A stretch of DNA of 64,000 bases from Microbacterium proteolyticum (GCF_014192415.1 NZ_JACHXY010000001.1:1-64000), one strand, 5' to 3'; positions 17,872 to 26,066 are shown, counted from the first letter of the stretch. The notes: a model not told the origin generated them from the letters alone. Translations and numbers: made by a program.

Positions 17872-18678
17872 GTGCCTCAAGGCTCCGCGTCGTCGACCGC
17901 GACCGTGTCCGTCGTGATCCCCGTCCGCGACGACGGTCCGCACCTCCGGCGTTGCCTGGAGGCGCTGGCGGCGCAGACGGTCGCCGCCGATGAGATCGTC
18001 GTCGTCGACAACGGCTCCACCGACGACAGCGCCGACATCGCCCGCGCCGCAGGGGCGCGCGTCGTGTCCTGCGGCGAACGCGGCATCCCCGCGGCGGCCG
18101 CCACCGGGTACGACGCCGCGCGCGGCGATCTCATCCTGCGCCTCGACGCCGACAGCCTCCCCGCACCGACCTGGGTCGCCAGCATGGTGGAGGCGCTCAG
18201 CGAGACGGGAGTGGATGCCGTCACCGGGGGTGCCGTGTTCCATGACGGACCCGTCTCCCAGCGCGTGACGATGGCGCGGGTCTTCCTCGGCACCTACAAC
18301 GCGTTCGCGTTCCCCGCGCTCGGGCATACACCGCTGTGGGGGTCGAACATGGCGTTCCGCCGCCGGGCGTGGCTCGCCGTGCGCGACGAGGTGCACCTCG
18401 ACCCCGAACTGCACGACGACCTCGATCTGGCGTACCACCTGGGCGTAGGCCACCGCATCCGTTCCGTCTCGGGTCGGCACATGCGTGTGTCGTCGCGCAC
18501 GGTCGAGCCGCGCCGGTTCGCGCGGTGCTTCCGCCGCGGGGCCGGCACGGTGTTCGCGCACTGGCCGACCGACATCCCCCCGGCGCGGTGGGTGCGGGTG
18601 TGGCGCGGGCGCCGGTCGCCGTATCCCCCGCCGCTCGATGTCCGCGCCGTCGACCACGACGAGGTGGCTCGCGGATGA
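17872..18678 (+). CDS. Glycosyltransferase family 2
   Basis: A 268-residue GT-A fold glycosyltransferase. VSVVIPVRDDGPHLRRCLEA is the typical start, VVVDNGSTDDSADIA binds the nucleotide, and LRLDADSLPAPTW carries the DxD metal motif. LWGSNMAFRRRAW and HDDLDLAYHLG are the acceptor-side motifs, with the DD as candidate base. No membrane segment is evident. The start GTG at 17872 follows GGGAGGAAGC, and a TAGCGT about 30 bp upstream may be its -10. It overlaps the next gene by 4 bp (ATGA), forming a cassette with an endonuclease/phosphatase-fold protein and a YjdF membrane protein. Donor and acceptor unknown. Confidence 0.9.
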   Translation: MPQGSASSTATVSVVIPVRDDGPHLRRCLEALAAQTVAADEIVVVDNGSTDDSADIARAAGARVVSCGERGIPAAAATGYDAARGDLILRLDADSLPAPTWVASMVEALSETGVDAVTGGAVFHDGPVSQRVTMARVFLGTYNAFAFPALGHTPLWGSNMAFRRRAWLAVRDEVHLDPELHDDLDLAYHLGVGHRIRSVSGRHMRVSSRTVEPRRFARCFRRGAGTVFAHWPTDIPPARWVRVWRGRRSPYPPPLDVRAVDHDEVARG

Positions 18679-19508
18679 CCGGCATCCTGTTCCCGAACGT
18701 GGAGGCACCCGACCTGCACGTGATGAGCTTCAACATCCGGCGGCGGTTCGAGCGCATCACCTGGCCGTCCGCCGATCGCTGGCCGACGCGCAAGCAGCGT
18801 CTGCGCACCTTCCTCAACGCCAACCGCCCGCATCTGCTCGGTTCCCAGGAGGCCATGCCCGACCAGGCCCGGTGGGTGCAGGAGTCGCTGGGCTCGCAGT
18901 ACCGGCACGTGGGTCTCGGGCGCGGCAAGGACCGCGGTGGCGAGGGTACGCCCCTCTTCTACGACCGCGACCGTATCGAGGTGGAGAGCTGGGAGCAGGT
19001 GATGCTGTCCGACACTCCCGACGTCCCGGGCTCGACGGGGTGGGGGAACACCATCCCCCGAGTCGCCGTGATCGCCGAACTGCGCGATCACGCCACCGGT
19101 GCCCGCTTCACCTTCGTCAACACGCACTTCGACGCGTTCTCGCATCGCGCGCGGCGGCGCTCGGCGACGTGGTTGCACGAGCTCGTCGCCGCTCGCCAGG
19201 GCCCGCTGCTGTTCACGGCCGACGTCAACGCGCACGTGCGGTCGCGTGAGCTCGCCGAGATGTTCTCCGAACGGCTGCTCGTGGACACGTGGTCGTACGC
19301 GCCGGCTCGCCGCACGGCCGAGTGGGGCACGTTCAACAACTACCGACGCCCCAAGCAGGGTGCCCGGCGGATCGACGCGGTACTGGCCACGCCCGACGTC
19401 GGGGTGCGGGCCGTCGGGATCGACCCGCGGCCGACCGGAACGCAATGGCCGAGCGATCACCTGCCCGTGCAGGCCGTCGTGCGCATTCCGGGCGGATCCG
19501 CCCTGTGA
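18675..19508 (+). CDS. Endonuclease/exonuclease/phosphatase family protein
   Basis: A 277-residue EEP-fold hydrolase without signal peptide. Motifs in order: HVMSFNIRRRF, LGSQEAMPDQ (metal-binding Glu), TFVNTHFDAFSHRAR (catalytic His), LFTADVNAHVR (Asp-x-Asn) and the terminal PSDHLPVQAVV (Asp-His pair). ARRIDAVLATPDV fits the YxxRIDxV-type substrate face. The fold is shared by phosphodiesterases, nucleases and inositol-phosphate phosphatases, so the substrate is open. The start ATG overlaps the glycosyltransferase stop codon, showing translational coupling. Confidence 0.9.
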   Translation: MTGILFPNVEAPDLHVMSFNIRRRFERITWPSADRWPTRKQRLRTFLNANRPHLLGSQEAMPDQARWVQESLGSQYRHVGLGRGKDRGGEGTPLFYDRDRIEVESWEQVMLSDTPDVPGSTGWGNTIPRVAVIAELRDHATGARFTFVNTHFDAFSHRARRRSATWLHELVAARQGPLLFTADVNAHVRSRELAEMFSERLLVDTWSYAPARRTAEWGTFNNYRRPKQGARRIDAVLATPDVGVRAVGIDPRPTGTQWPSDHLPVQAVVRIPGGSAL

Positions 19509-19536
19509 TCACCCCGACGAAGCGGGAGGGATGCCG

Positions 19537-20124
19537 ATGATCCGGGCCATGTACGCCAACCTCAAGCGCCCGCCGCGCACCGTCACCGACTGGCTGGCCG
19601 ACGCAGTGCGCGCCACGGCGATCGTGCTCGTGCTGGTATCGCTGTTCACGCTGCCGTTCACCGACTTCGCCGTGCTGTCGATGTCGCTGCCGGCCGTGAT
19701 GCTCTCGCGCATGATCGGGCTGCGTTCGGGACTGGACCTGGTCACGTGCGTGACGGTGTTCATCGCGGCCGGCAGCAACGTGCTGGAGCTGTACCGGGCA
19801 TGGACGGGCTGGGACCTCATCGTGCACCTGGTGTGCACCGGTGTGCTGGCCGCGGTCGCGCTGGTGCTGCTCGACGATGCGGGCGTCGTCGCCCCGACGG
19901 GCCGTCGGCGCACGCCGATCGTGGTCGCGACCATGTCCGGCCTGGCGCTGTCGGCCGTGTGGGAGATGGTCGAGTGGTTCGGCTACCGCTTCATCACGGA
20001 TGCCATCTTCGTGACCTACGACGACACCATCGGCGACATGATGGCGGGCGGCGCGGGGGCGCTTCTGGTGGGTGTCGTGGCATCCCGCTTCCGACTGACG
20101 CGGACAGATCGGGCACCTCTCTGA
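19537..20124 (+). CDS. YjdF-type membrane protein (DUF2238-like)
   Basis: About 195 residues with several transmembrane helices (for example AIVLVLVSLFTLPFTDFAVL, VTCVTVFIAAGSNVL, LIVHLVCTGVLAAVALVLL, IGDMMAGGAGALLVGVV). Motifs SAVWEMVEWFGYRF and the following YDDTIGDMMAG match the YjdF/DUF2238 family of unknown function. I start it at ATG 19537 because GGGAGGG lies 6 nt upstream; ATG 19531 is in frame but too close. It is the third gene of the glycosyltransferase cassette, 28 bp after the EEP gene. Confidence 0.85.
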   Translation: MIRAMYANLKRPPRTVTDWLADAVRATAIVLVLVSLFTLPFTDFAVLSMSLPAVMLSRMIGLRSGLDLVTCVTVFIAAGSNVLELYRAWTGWDLIVHLVCTGVLAAVALVLLDDAGVVAPTGRRRTPIVVATMSGLALSAVWEMVEWFGYRFITDAIFVTYDDTIGDMMAGGAGALLVGVVASRFRLTRTDRAPL

Positions 20125-20177
20125 GGAAGATCGGCGCACCGGACGCGCTGCGATCGCGGCCGTGTCCCGCCGGTCTC

Positions 20178-20250
20178 CCGTGAGACTGCACCCCGCTGAC
20201 GAACTCGTTGCCGCAGGCAACCGTCCGGTCGGCGAAATGCAGTCTCACGG
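20178..20250. repeat. Long palindromic element, possible terminator or dispersed repeat
   Basis: Perfect 13-bp arms (CCGTGAGACTGCA at 20178-20190, complement at 20238-20250) enclose a 47-nt loop that itself has short pairings. It lies between the convergent YjdF and catalase genes, so it may end both transcripts. Its size and internal structure look more like a dispersed intergenic palindrome than a simple terminator. Confidence 0.6.
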
Positions 20251-20264
20251 TGTGGGGCCGTGCC

Positions 20265-21812
20265 TCAGATCTTTCCCGCGACGTCCGTTCCAACGAGGTC
20301 GCCGTTCGGGTTCGGCTCGCTCAGCTGTTCACCGGGTGCCGTCGAGCCCTCCAGCGGCGGCAGCGCCGCCTCGAGCCGCGAGCCGATCCCGGTGTCGACG
20401 TTCTTCCAGTACTGCACGGCCCGATCACGCACGTCAGCGCGTGTGACTCCCCCGACGTGACCCGTGATGGTCTCGACCAGGCGGTCGCGTTCCTCGGCGG
20501 ACATGACCTCGCGCACCAGCGTTCCCGCCTGGCCCCAGTCATCGTCTTCCGGGTGCAGGGTGGCCGCCGAGCGGACGAGCTCGCCGTCGCTCTGCCAGCC
20601 GCCGTCGCCCGCGCGGCGCGGGTCGGCCGCGGGACCCCCGACCGAGTTGGGCGCGTACACGGGCACCTCGGGCGGGTTGTACTCGTAGCGCATGGCGCCT
20701 TCTTTCGAGTACGAGTGCACCTCGGTGTGGGGACGGTTGACGGGCAGCTGCTGGTAGTTGGTGCCCACGCGGTAGCGGTGTGCGTCGGCGTAGCTGAAGA
20801 TGCGCGCCTGCAGCATCTTGTCGGGGCTCCCGTCGATGCCGGGCACGAAGTTCGACGGCTCGAACGCCGCCTGCTCGATCTCGGCGAAGTAGTTGCCCGG
20901 ATTGCGATTGAGCTCCATCGTGCCGACTTCGATCTCGGGGTAGTCGTCGTGCGGCCACACCTTGGTCAGGTCGAAGGGGTTGAAGCGGTACGTCTTGGCG
21001 TCCTCGTACGGCATGATCTGCACCTTCAGCGTCCACGTCGGGAACTCGGCGCGCTCGATCGCGGCGTAGAGGTCGCGGATGTGGAAGTCGGCGTCTTGAC
21101 CTGCGATCTGGTCGGCCTCGTCCTGGGTCAGCGTCTTGTGCCCGAGGTCGGTGTGGAAGTGGTACTTCACCCAGAACCGCTCGCCCTCGGCGTTGATCCA
21201 CTGATACGTGTGCGATCCGTAGCCGTTCATGTGGCGCCAGGATGCCGGGATGCCCCGGTCGCCCATGAGCCAGGTCACCTGGTGCGCGCTCTCCGGAGAC
21301 AGCGTCCAGAAGTCCCACTGCATCGTGTTGTCGCGCAGGTGGCTGCCGGGCAGGCGCTTCTGCGACCGGATGAAGTCGGGGAATTTGATGCCGTCCTTCA
21401 CGAAGAAGACGGGGGTGTTGTTGCCGACGAGGTCGTAGTTGCCCTCGGTCGTGTAGAACTTCAGCGAGAATCCGCGCGGGTCGCGCCACGTGTCGGGGCT
21501 GCCCTGCTCTCCGGCGACGGAGGAGAAACGCGCGAGCATCTCGGTCTCGACACCCGGCTGGAACAGCGCCGCCCGCGTGTACGCCGACACGTCGCCGGTG
21601 GTGCGGAACGTGCCGAAAGCACCGCCGCCCTTGGCGTGCACCACGCGCTCGGGCACGCGCTCCCGGTTGAATTGCGCGAGCTTCTCGATCAGGTAGTGAT
21701 CGGTGAGGGCGATCGAGCCGTCGGCTCCGACGCTCTGGGAATGCTCGTCGCTGGCGATGGGGGCACCGTTGTTGGCGGTGGTCGGGTTGCTTGCGGTGGT
21801 CGGCTCGGTCAT
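20265..21812 (-). CDS. Catalase (monofunctional haem)
   Basis: A 515-residue haem catalase that dismutates hydrogen peroxide. The distal histidine is in [13 protein letters not shown], the distal asparagine in [14 protein letters not shown], and the proximal tyrosine in [27 protein letters not shown] and [20 protein letters not shown] are also typical. The length is that of small-subunit catalases. The first 25 residues are Thr/Asn/Ser-rich and probably disordered. The start ATG at 21812 follows GAGGAGAGCC. No OxyR or Fur gene is adjacent, so regulation is not visible from context. Confidence 0.97.
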   Translation of the reverse strand: MTEPTTASNPTTANNGAPIASDEHSQSVGADGSIALTDHYLIEKLAQFNRERVPERVVHAKGGGAFGTFRTTGDVSAYTRAALFQPGVETEMLARFSSVAGEQGSPDTWRDPRGFSLKFYTTEGNYDLVGNNTPVFFVKDGIKFPDFIRSQKRLPGSHLRDNTMQWDFWTLSPESAHQVTWLMGDRGIPASWRHMNGYGSHTYQWINAEGERFWVKYHFHTDLGHKTLTQDEADQIAGQDADFHIRDLYAAIERAEFPTWTLKVQIMPYEDAKTYRFNPFDLTKVWPHDDYPEIEVGTMELNRNPGNYFAEIEQAAFEPSNFVPGIDGSPDKMLQARIFSYADAHRYRVGTNYQQLPVNRPHTEVHSYSKEGAMRYEYNPPEVPVYAPNSVGGPAADPRRAGDGGWQSDGELVRSAATLHPEDDDWGQAGTLVREVMSAEERDRLVETITGHVGGVTRADVRDRAVQYWKNVDTGIGSRLEAALPPLEGSTAPGEQLSEPNPNGDLVGTDVAGKI

Positions 21813-21994
21813 GGCTCTCCTCACATCGTGGGCCGTGGAAAACGAGGCCCAATTCGACGGTACGCAGGGGGTCCGACATCGCGGAGGCATTGCGGATCGG
21901 CCGATGACCACGTAGGGCCGGGACGATGTCAATCCCCGGATCGGGGTGTCCGATGGCCGCGAGCATGTCCCCACATCAATGGAAGGGACGCGTC

Positions 21995-22210
21995 ATGGCG
22001 AAGGATCTGTCGAAAGGCGACCGGGTCAGTTGGGACACCCCGCAGGGGCGCACGCAGGGTGAGGTCGTGGAGAAGAAGACGAAGGACTTCGAGCACGAGG
22101 GCCAGAAGTTCACGGCATCCGACGACGACCCTGCCTACATCGTGAAGTCGGAGAAATCCGGCGCGAAGGCCGCGCACAAGGGCTCGGCCCTGAACAAGCT
22201 GAAGAGCTGA
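21995..22210 (+). CDS. DUF2945 / hypervirulence-associated TUDOR domain protein
   Basis: A 71-residue basic protein, MAKDLSKGDRVSWDTPQGRT then QGEVVEKKTKDFEHEGQKF. The start SKGDRVSW-(x)-GxxxGxV is the hallmark of the small SH3-like DUF2945 family found widely in bacteria and fungi, whose function is not established. The start ATG at 21995 follows GGAAGGGA. It stands alone, divergent from catalase and convergent with the photolyase-related gene. The family often accompanies stress genes, which would suit this neighbourhood, but that is inference. Confidence 0.85.
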   Translation: MAKDLSKGDRVSWDTPQGRTQGEVVEKKTKDFEHEGQKFTASDDDPAYIVKSEKSGAKAAHKGSALNKLKS

Positions 22211-22222
22211 CACCCGCGCACG

Positions 22223-22340
22223 CTCCGACAGGCTCGGCCACCGCTCACTCCGGCCGCTGAGCCTGTCGGAGGGACCAGGTCCCATATCGGCCGATGGCTC
22301 CGACAGACTCAGCCACCTCCGACCCGGGCCCGTGAGGCTG
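22223..22340. repeat. Cluster of CTCCGACAGGCTC inverted repeats
   Basis: CTCCGACAGGCTC at 22223-22235 is exactly complemented by GAGCCTGTCGGAG at 22259-22271. Variant copies follow: CTCCGACAGACTC (near 22298) and GAGGCTGTCGAGG (near 22334). The unit resembles the CCTTCGACAGGCTCAGG-type palindromes scattered between genes of many high-G+C bacteria. It sits between two convergent genes and could act as a terminator. Confidence 0.6.
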
Positions 22341-22363
22341 TCGAGGAGACCGGAACCCGCGCG

Positions 22364-23803
22364 CTAGCCCTTCGCGTCGCGCCGCTTGCGCATCTGCGCC
22401 AGGGCGAGGCTCAACCGGTGGTTGCCGGCCAGCACGTCCTCGTGGCGCTCGAGGAACGCCCAGTACGCGTCGGTGAAGACGGAATCCTTGGCATCCGCCG
22501 CGGACGGCCACCACGATCCCATCTTCTGCAGGTATGCCCCGCCCGACACGTACGGCTTGGTCGCCACGAACCCGCCGTCGGCGAATTGGCTCATCCCCAT
22601 GACGTTGGGCACCATGACCCAGTCGTACGCGTCGACGAACAGCGCGAGGAACCACGCGTTCACCTCCCGGGGCGCATAACCCTGCAGCAGGAACCAATTG
22701 CCCAGCACCATGAGCCGTTCGATGTGGTGTGCGTAGCCCCACCGGTGTACGCGCTCGAGAACCGTCCGCACCGGGATCGGCAGGTCAGCCGGCATCCGCT
22801 CACCCGAGTACCAGTACTTCTGGATGCGCGTGTCGAGGTGCAGCGCATTGACGTGCTCCAACTCCGGGTGCGCCCGGTACATGCCGCGCATGTACTCGCG
22901 CCACCCGATCACCTGTCGGATGAACCCCTCGACGGATGCCAGGGGTGCATCGGTGCGCGTAGCCGCGACGACCACTTCCTCCACCGTGAGCAGCCCGATG
23001 TTGAGCATCGGCGAGATGACCGCGTGGAACAGGAACGGTTCGTCGGCCTTCATCGCGTCCTCGTAGCGACCGAAGTCGTCGAGCCGTTCGGCGACGAACA
23101 CGTCGAGCCACTCTCGTGACTGCGCGGGCGTCACCGGCAGCCAGAAGTCCTCCCCCGTGCCGGGGTGATCGAGGAAGCGCTCGTCGACCTCGGCGATCAC
23201 CGCACGGGTGATCTCGTCGTGGTCGAGCTGCGGCAGGGGCGGGATCTCCACCCCCTTCTTGGGGAGCGGCTTGCGATTGTCGGCGTCGAAGTTCCACCGG
23301 CGCCCCGCGGGCTTGCCCCCGTCCATCAGGATGCCGGTGCGCCGGCGCTGCCAGTGGTAGAAGTCCTCCATCAGCGGCGTCGGGTGCTCGGCGAACCAGC
23401 CGTCGACCTCCTCCTCCGGGGTGAGGAACAGTCCATCCGAGAGCACGTCGGTGTCGACGTCGTGGTCGGCGCAGATGGCGGCGATGCGCTCGTCGACCGG
23501 ACGGTTCGGATCGCTCATCCACGTCAACTCGGTGACCCGATGCTTCTCCAGGAGGAGTTGGAGTCCCGCTTTGAAGGTGAGGTCGTCGCCGAGGGCGATC
23601 CGGCGGACCGTCTTCCCCTCGGCCTCCAGCCGGGCCGCGGTGTGCCGCATGGCGGAGATCAGCAGCACGATCTTGTGTCGGTGATACGGGATCTTCCGGA
23701 ATCGCGGTGCCGACTCGATGAAGAAGAACTCCTCGATGCCGTCGTCGGCGTACGCGGGATGCTCGGCGAACTGCTGCGTCGCGAGGATCAGGGCCGCCCT
23801 CAC
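22364..23803 (-). CDS. Cryptochrome/photolyase-related protein (FeS-BCP group) lacking cluster cysteines
   Basis: A 479-residue protein of the deoxyribodipyrimidine photolyase-related family (PhrB/CryB-type). N-terminal antenna domain: ALILATQQF, KIVLLISAMRHTAARL. C-terminal FAD domain: IRQVIGWREYMRGMY, YAHHIERLMVLGNWFLLQGY, PNVMGMSQFADGG. Well-studied members hold a 4Fe-4S cluster on four cysteines, three in a C-terminal YCxxC...CPF segment. Here that segment reads GSWWPSAADAKDSVFTDAYW, and the protein contains a single cysteine, near residue 120. So no cluster can form as in the known enzymes. Start GTG at 23803 overlaps the DUF2256 stop (GTGA). It may repair (6-4) lesions or act as a photoreceptor. 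Confidence 0.88.
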   Translation of the reverse strand: MRAALILATQQFAEHPAYADDGIEEFFFIESAPRFRKIPYHRHKIVLLISAMRHTAARLEAEGKTVRRIALGDDLTFKAGLQLLLEKHRVTELTWMSDPNRPVDERIAAICADHDVDTDVLSDGLFLTPEEEVDGWFAEHPTPLMEDFYHWQRRRTGILMDGGKPAGRRWNFDADNRKPLPKKGVEIPPLPQLDHDEITRAVIAEVDERFLDHPGTGEDFWLPVTPAQSREWLDVFVAERLDDFGRYEDAMKADEPFLFHAVISPMLNIGLLTVEEVVVAATRTDAPLASVEGFIRQVIGWREYMRGMYRAHPELEHVNALHLDTRIQKYWYSGERMPADLPIPVRTVLERVHRWGYAHHIERLMVLGNWFLLQGYAPREVNAWFLALFVDAYDWVMVPNVMGMSQFADGGFVATKPYVSGGAYLQKMGSWWPSAADAKDSVFTDAYWAFLERHEDVLAGNHRLSLALAQMRKRRDAKG

Positions 23804-23955
23804 GCGTGCCGCCTCTGCTTCGCCGCGTGCGCGCGGCAACCGCGTGAGCAGTAGAGCACCTGGTCCCACTGATCGCGGCCGCTCCAGCGTTTGCGGTCGG
23901 TGAACGGGAGCCCACAGTATGCGCAGGGCTTGGAGCGCACCTCAGGTCGTGACAT
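23800..23955 (-). CDS. DUF2256 zinc-ribbon-like small protein
   Basis: A 51-residue protein with two cysteine pairs, KPCAYCGLPFTDRKRW and QVLYCSRGCRAH, and a highly basic C-terminus. This is the DUF2256 pattern, presumably a structural zinc site. DUF2256 genes frequently sit beside photolyase-related genes; here the stop codon overlaps the photolyase start by 4 bp, so the two are translated together. The start is ATG at 23955 (MSRPEVRSK); an upstream in-frame extension to 24099 looks non-coding. Function unknown. Confidence 0.85.
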   Translation of the reverse strand: MSRPEVRSKPCAYCGLPFTDRKRWSGRDQWDQVLYCSRGCRAHAAKQRRHA

Positions 23956-24067
23956 GACGTCATCGTCGCAAGGGGGCCCTTCGTGCCGCGGGGGCTTGCG
24001 CTGACACAGGAATCCGGTGCGCGCAAGGCCCGCACACGTCGGGGCTCGCGCGTGGTCGGCTGACCTC

Positions 24068-24199
24068 ATGCAATCGACACCGGACAACACCCACGACACC
24101 GCCGACGAGCCCGACGAACTCGAGACCGCCGACGCGCCTCAGATCCCCGACACCACCGATGGTGACGGCGCCCCGGTCGACAACCCTTCGGGGGGATAA
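24068..24199 (+). CDS. Possible small acidic protein
   Basis: A 43-residue reading frame starting MQSTPDNTHDTADEPDELET, rich in Asp, Glu, Thr and Pro and ending in a glycine pair. Without a good ribosome site, recognition rests on the acidic composition and on a terminator-like palindrome just after it. Many actinobacteria carry such short disordered acidic proteins. It may be spurious. Confidence 0.4.
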   Translation: MQSTPDNTHDTADEPDELETADAPQIPDTTDGDGAPVDNPSGG

Positions 24200-24204
24200 T
24201 CGGT

Positions 24205-24228
24205 GGCCGGGCCCCGCGGGGCCCGGCC
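24205..24228. terminator. GC palindrome between convergent genes
   Basis: A 24-bp perfect palindrome, GGCCGGGCCCCG and complement, ahead of the stop of the PPOX gene. There is no U-tract. Confidence 0.55.
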
Positions 24229-24234
24229 CGTCAG

Positions 24235-24726
24235 TCAGGCGGGGAGGTCGAACTTCTCGTTCTCTCCGCCCTGGGGGCGCTCACCGGTGACCTTCGACGT
24301 CACCAGCGCGATGGCTGTGGCGATGCGCCCGCCGGCGCTGCCCCAGTACTCGCCGCTGAGGGTGTTCACCCGCAGCAGCGTGACGTCGGGCGATTCGGGC
24401 CCGTCAGGGAACCAGGCCTCGACGCTCGTCGACCACAGCTCCTTGAGCTTCGCCAGATCGTCGACGACCTCGGCCTCGCCCGCGAGCGAGAGCCATGTGC
24501 TGTCGGAACTGAACGCCAGCCCGACCTTCGGGTCACGTCGCACGTGCGCGACGGCGGAGGCGTGCGTCCCCACGATGAACCACAGGTCGCCGTCGCTCTC
24601 GGTCTCCTGAACCGTGAGCGGGTGCGCGTGCAGAGCGCCGTCCTCCGCGCGCGTGGTGACCATCGCGAAGCGGAACTTCTTCAGAAGCTCGTTCAGCTTG
24701 TCCAGCTCGGATCCGGTGGATGACAT
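24235..24726 (-). CDS. Pyridoxamine 5'-phosphate oxidase family protein (general stress protein 26-like)
   Basis: A 163-residue split-barrel flavin-binding protein. RFAMVTTRAEDGALHAHPLT and DLWFIVGTHASAVAHVRRDP followed by VGLAFSS match the small PPOX group typified by general stress protein 26 and distinct from true PdxH. VNTLSGEYWGSAGGR in the C-terminal part is also typical. Flavin or haem/biliverdin-type ligands are possible. The start ATG at 24726 follows GAGAGGAATGAC. It is one of several stress-type genes in the 20-25 kb stretch. Confidence 0.85.
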   Translation of the reverse strand: MSSTGSELDKLNELLKKFRFAMVTTRAEDGALHAHPLTVQETESDGDLWFIVGTHASAVAHVRRDPKVGLAFSSDSTWLSLAGEAEVVDDLAKLKELWSTSVEAWFPDGPESPDVTLLRVNTLSGEYWGSAGGRIATAIALVTSKVTGERPQGGENEKFDLPA

Positions 24727-24777
24727 GTCATTCCTCTCGTCGAAGGCTCCATCCCACCGAGTGGGCCCGCACGGTCG

Positions 24778-25152
24778 CTACGTGTTGACGTCGGCGTCGT
24801 CGTCTGCTCTCGCCGCGCGGCCGCCGTCGACCGGAGGGGCGAGGCGGTCGAGATCGTCGAGGGCCGCCCGGGCGCGTTCCACGCGCGCCGGCACGGTGTC
24901 GTCCCACCAGCGGGGGCCGCGCTCGCCCAGGCCCGCCTTCGCCACCCCCACGCGGTGACGGACGGCGGCGAGCACGGCGGGATCGTCGGAGCGCTTCGCG
25001 CTGCGGACGGCCGCGCGCGCCCGCCCCAGGTGCGAGCGCAGGCGTTCGGCGACATCCGAGGGGAGCGCGGGGTCTGTGCGGCGCCAGCGCCGACCGTCGA
25101 TCACAAGCCACCGTTCGTCGTCGGCGGGGTCTCCCGCGTTCCCGGATGCCAT
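24778..25152 (-). CDS. Hypothetical protein, basic and helical
   Basis: A 124-residue protein. The N-terminus has DERWLVIDGRRWRRTDPALP, followed by helices rich in Arg and Ala with alternating AVRSAKRSD-like segments, then GERGPRWWDDTVPARVERAR. The pattern WLVIDGRRWR...GERGPRWW recurs, to my recollection, in small hypothetical proteins of Microbacteriaceae, but no function is known. The start is ATG at 25152, with GGAG close in front. No membrane segment or signal. A longer in-frame start upstream is unlikely. Confidence 0.65.
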   Translation of the reverse strand: MASGNAGDPADDERWLVIDGRRWRRTDPALPSDVAERLRSHLGRARAAVRSAKRSDDPAVLAAVRHRVGVAKAGLGERGPRWWDDTVPARVERARAALDDLDRLAPPVDGGRAARADDDADVNT

Positions 25153-25681
25153 GACTCCAGTGCAGCCGATGACGTGAGCGGTGGAAACTCCCCGGCACCG
25201 TTCAGACTTCCGTGCTAGTTTTATTGCATTCGTTCTGGGACTTGCTTCATCGACGCCCGCCTCATCGCTGAGATGCCGGGCGCACGGCGCCGAGCCGTTT
25301 ACGACAGCAATCCCGCCCTCAATCATCGCGTGCCCCGCTCGACGACCTCGGTCATCGCGTCGCACTCGCGGAAAGTTCTTGTGTCTCTGCTTCACCTTTC
25401 GCCACTATCGTGGCGCCAGGCCGATCTCGACGTCTACGTCGCGATGGCCGGGTCCGATTATGCCGGTTTCGTCGGCGCGGGCACCTCGGGCTTCGAAGCC
25501 CAGGGTCCCCTCGGCGAGAATCTCGGCTTCCATATCTCCGTCGACGCAGCGCAGGCTGCGGTCGACGGCCACCGCGTCCGCGGTACCGACTCGGTACCAC
25601 GGCGTCCCCGTCCGCTCCGCATGCGTCGGAGCGGCGCCCACGGTCGCGTATGCGGCCCAACATGAATAAAGAGGAAACACG
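25153..25681 (+). other. Long gap holding the csp promoter and 5' untranslated region
   Basis: No convincing gene is seen in these 529 bp; open frames in it have poor codon use. A candidate promoter lies at 25379-25408 (see separate entry), which would leave about 265 nt of untranslated leader, in line with the structured leaders known for cold-shock genes. The leader contains small inverted repeats such as GGTACC-GACTC-GGTACC near 25580. Confidence 0.5.
25379..25408 (+). promoter_or_regulatory. Candidate promoter of the cold-shock gene
   Basis: TTGTGT (25379-25384) and CACTAT (25403-25408) with 18-bp spacing. Moderate match to consensus. Confidence 0.35.
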
Positions 25682-25885
25682 ATGGCCACTGGCACCGTGA
25701 AATGGTTCAACTCCGAAAAGGGATACGGCTTCATCGCTCCCGATGACGGCTCCGCCGACCTGTTCGCGCACTTCAGCGCGATCCAGGGCAACGGCTTCAA
25801 GGAGCTGGCAGAAGCACAGAAGGTCGAATTCGACGCCGAGCAGGGCCCCAAGGGCATGCAGGCGGCGAACATCCGCCCCCTCTAA
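25682..25885 (+). CDS. Cold-shock protein, CspA family
   Basis: A 67-residue single-stranded nucleic-acid-binding protein with the cold-shock fold. The RNP1 motif KGYGFIAP and RNP2 motif DLFAHFSAI are intact, as is the start [15 protein letters not shown]. Such proteins melt RNA secondary structure and act in cold adaptation or in general growth. The start ATG at 25682 has GAGGAAACACG upstream. A long leader precedes it and a strong terminator follows. Its neighbour downstream is a fatty-acid desaturase gene. Confidence 0.97.
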   Translation: MATGTVKWFNSEKGYGFIAPDDGSADLFAHFSAIQGNGFKELAEAQKVEFDAEQGPKGMQAANIRPL

Positions 25886-25898
25886 GCTCCGCTGAGAC

Positions 25899-25948
25899 CC
25901 GGAAGCCGGGCTCGTCGCAGACGCGATGAGCCCGGCTTCCGGTGTTTT
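25899..25948 (+). terminator. Intrinsic terminator of the cold-shock gene
   Basis: A 20-bp stem (25899-25918 with 25923-25942, one mismatch), loop AGAC, followed by TGTTTT. Confidence 0.88.
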
Positions 25949-26066
25949 CCGGGCACGCCGTGACACCGGTGTCGACTGGGTCGCGGGCATTACCGTTAGC
26001 CGTGAGCCTTCTGCACATGTGGATGTATTCCGAGGGCCCCATACGAGGGCACGTAGTGTGGGCCTC

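Noticed and set aside
20208..22145. 645-codon open frame on the plus strand opposite catalase
   Set aside because: Catalase motifs on the minus strand are unambiguous.
24017..24067. Upstream extension of the small acidic reading frame to 24017
   Set aside because: The added residues are Arg/Ala-rich and unlike the acidic part; no ribosome site.
25181..25669. Open frames of 130-160 codons in the region before the cold-shock gene
   Set aside because: Mixed codon use, overlapping frames and no ribosome site; more likely untranslated leader and promoter.
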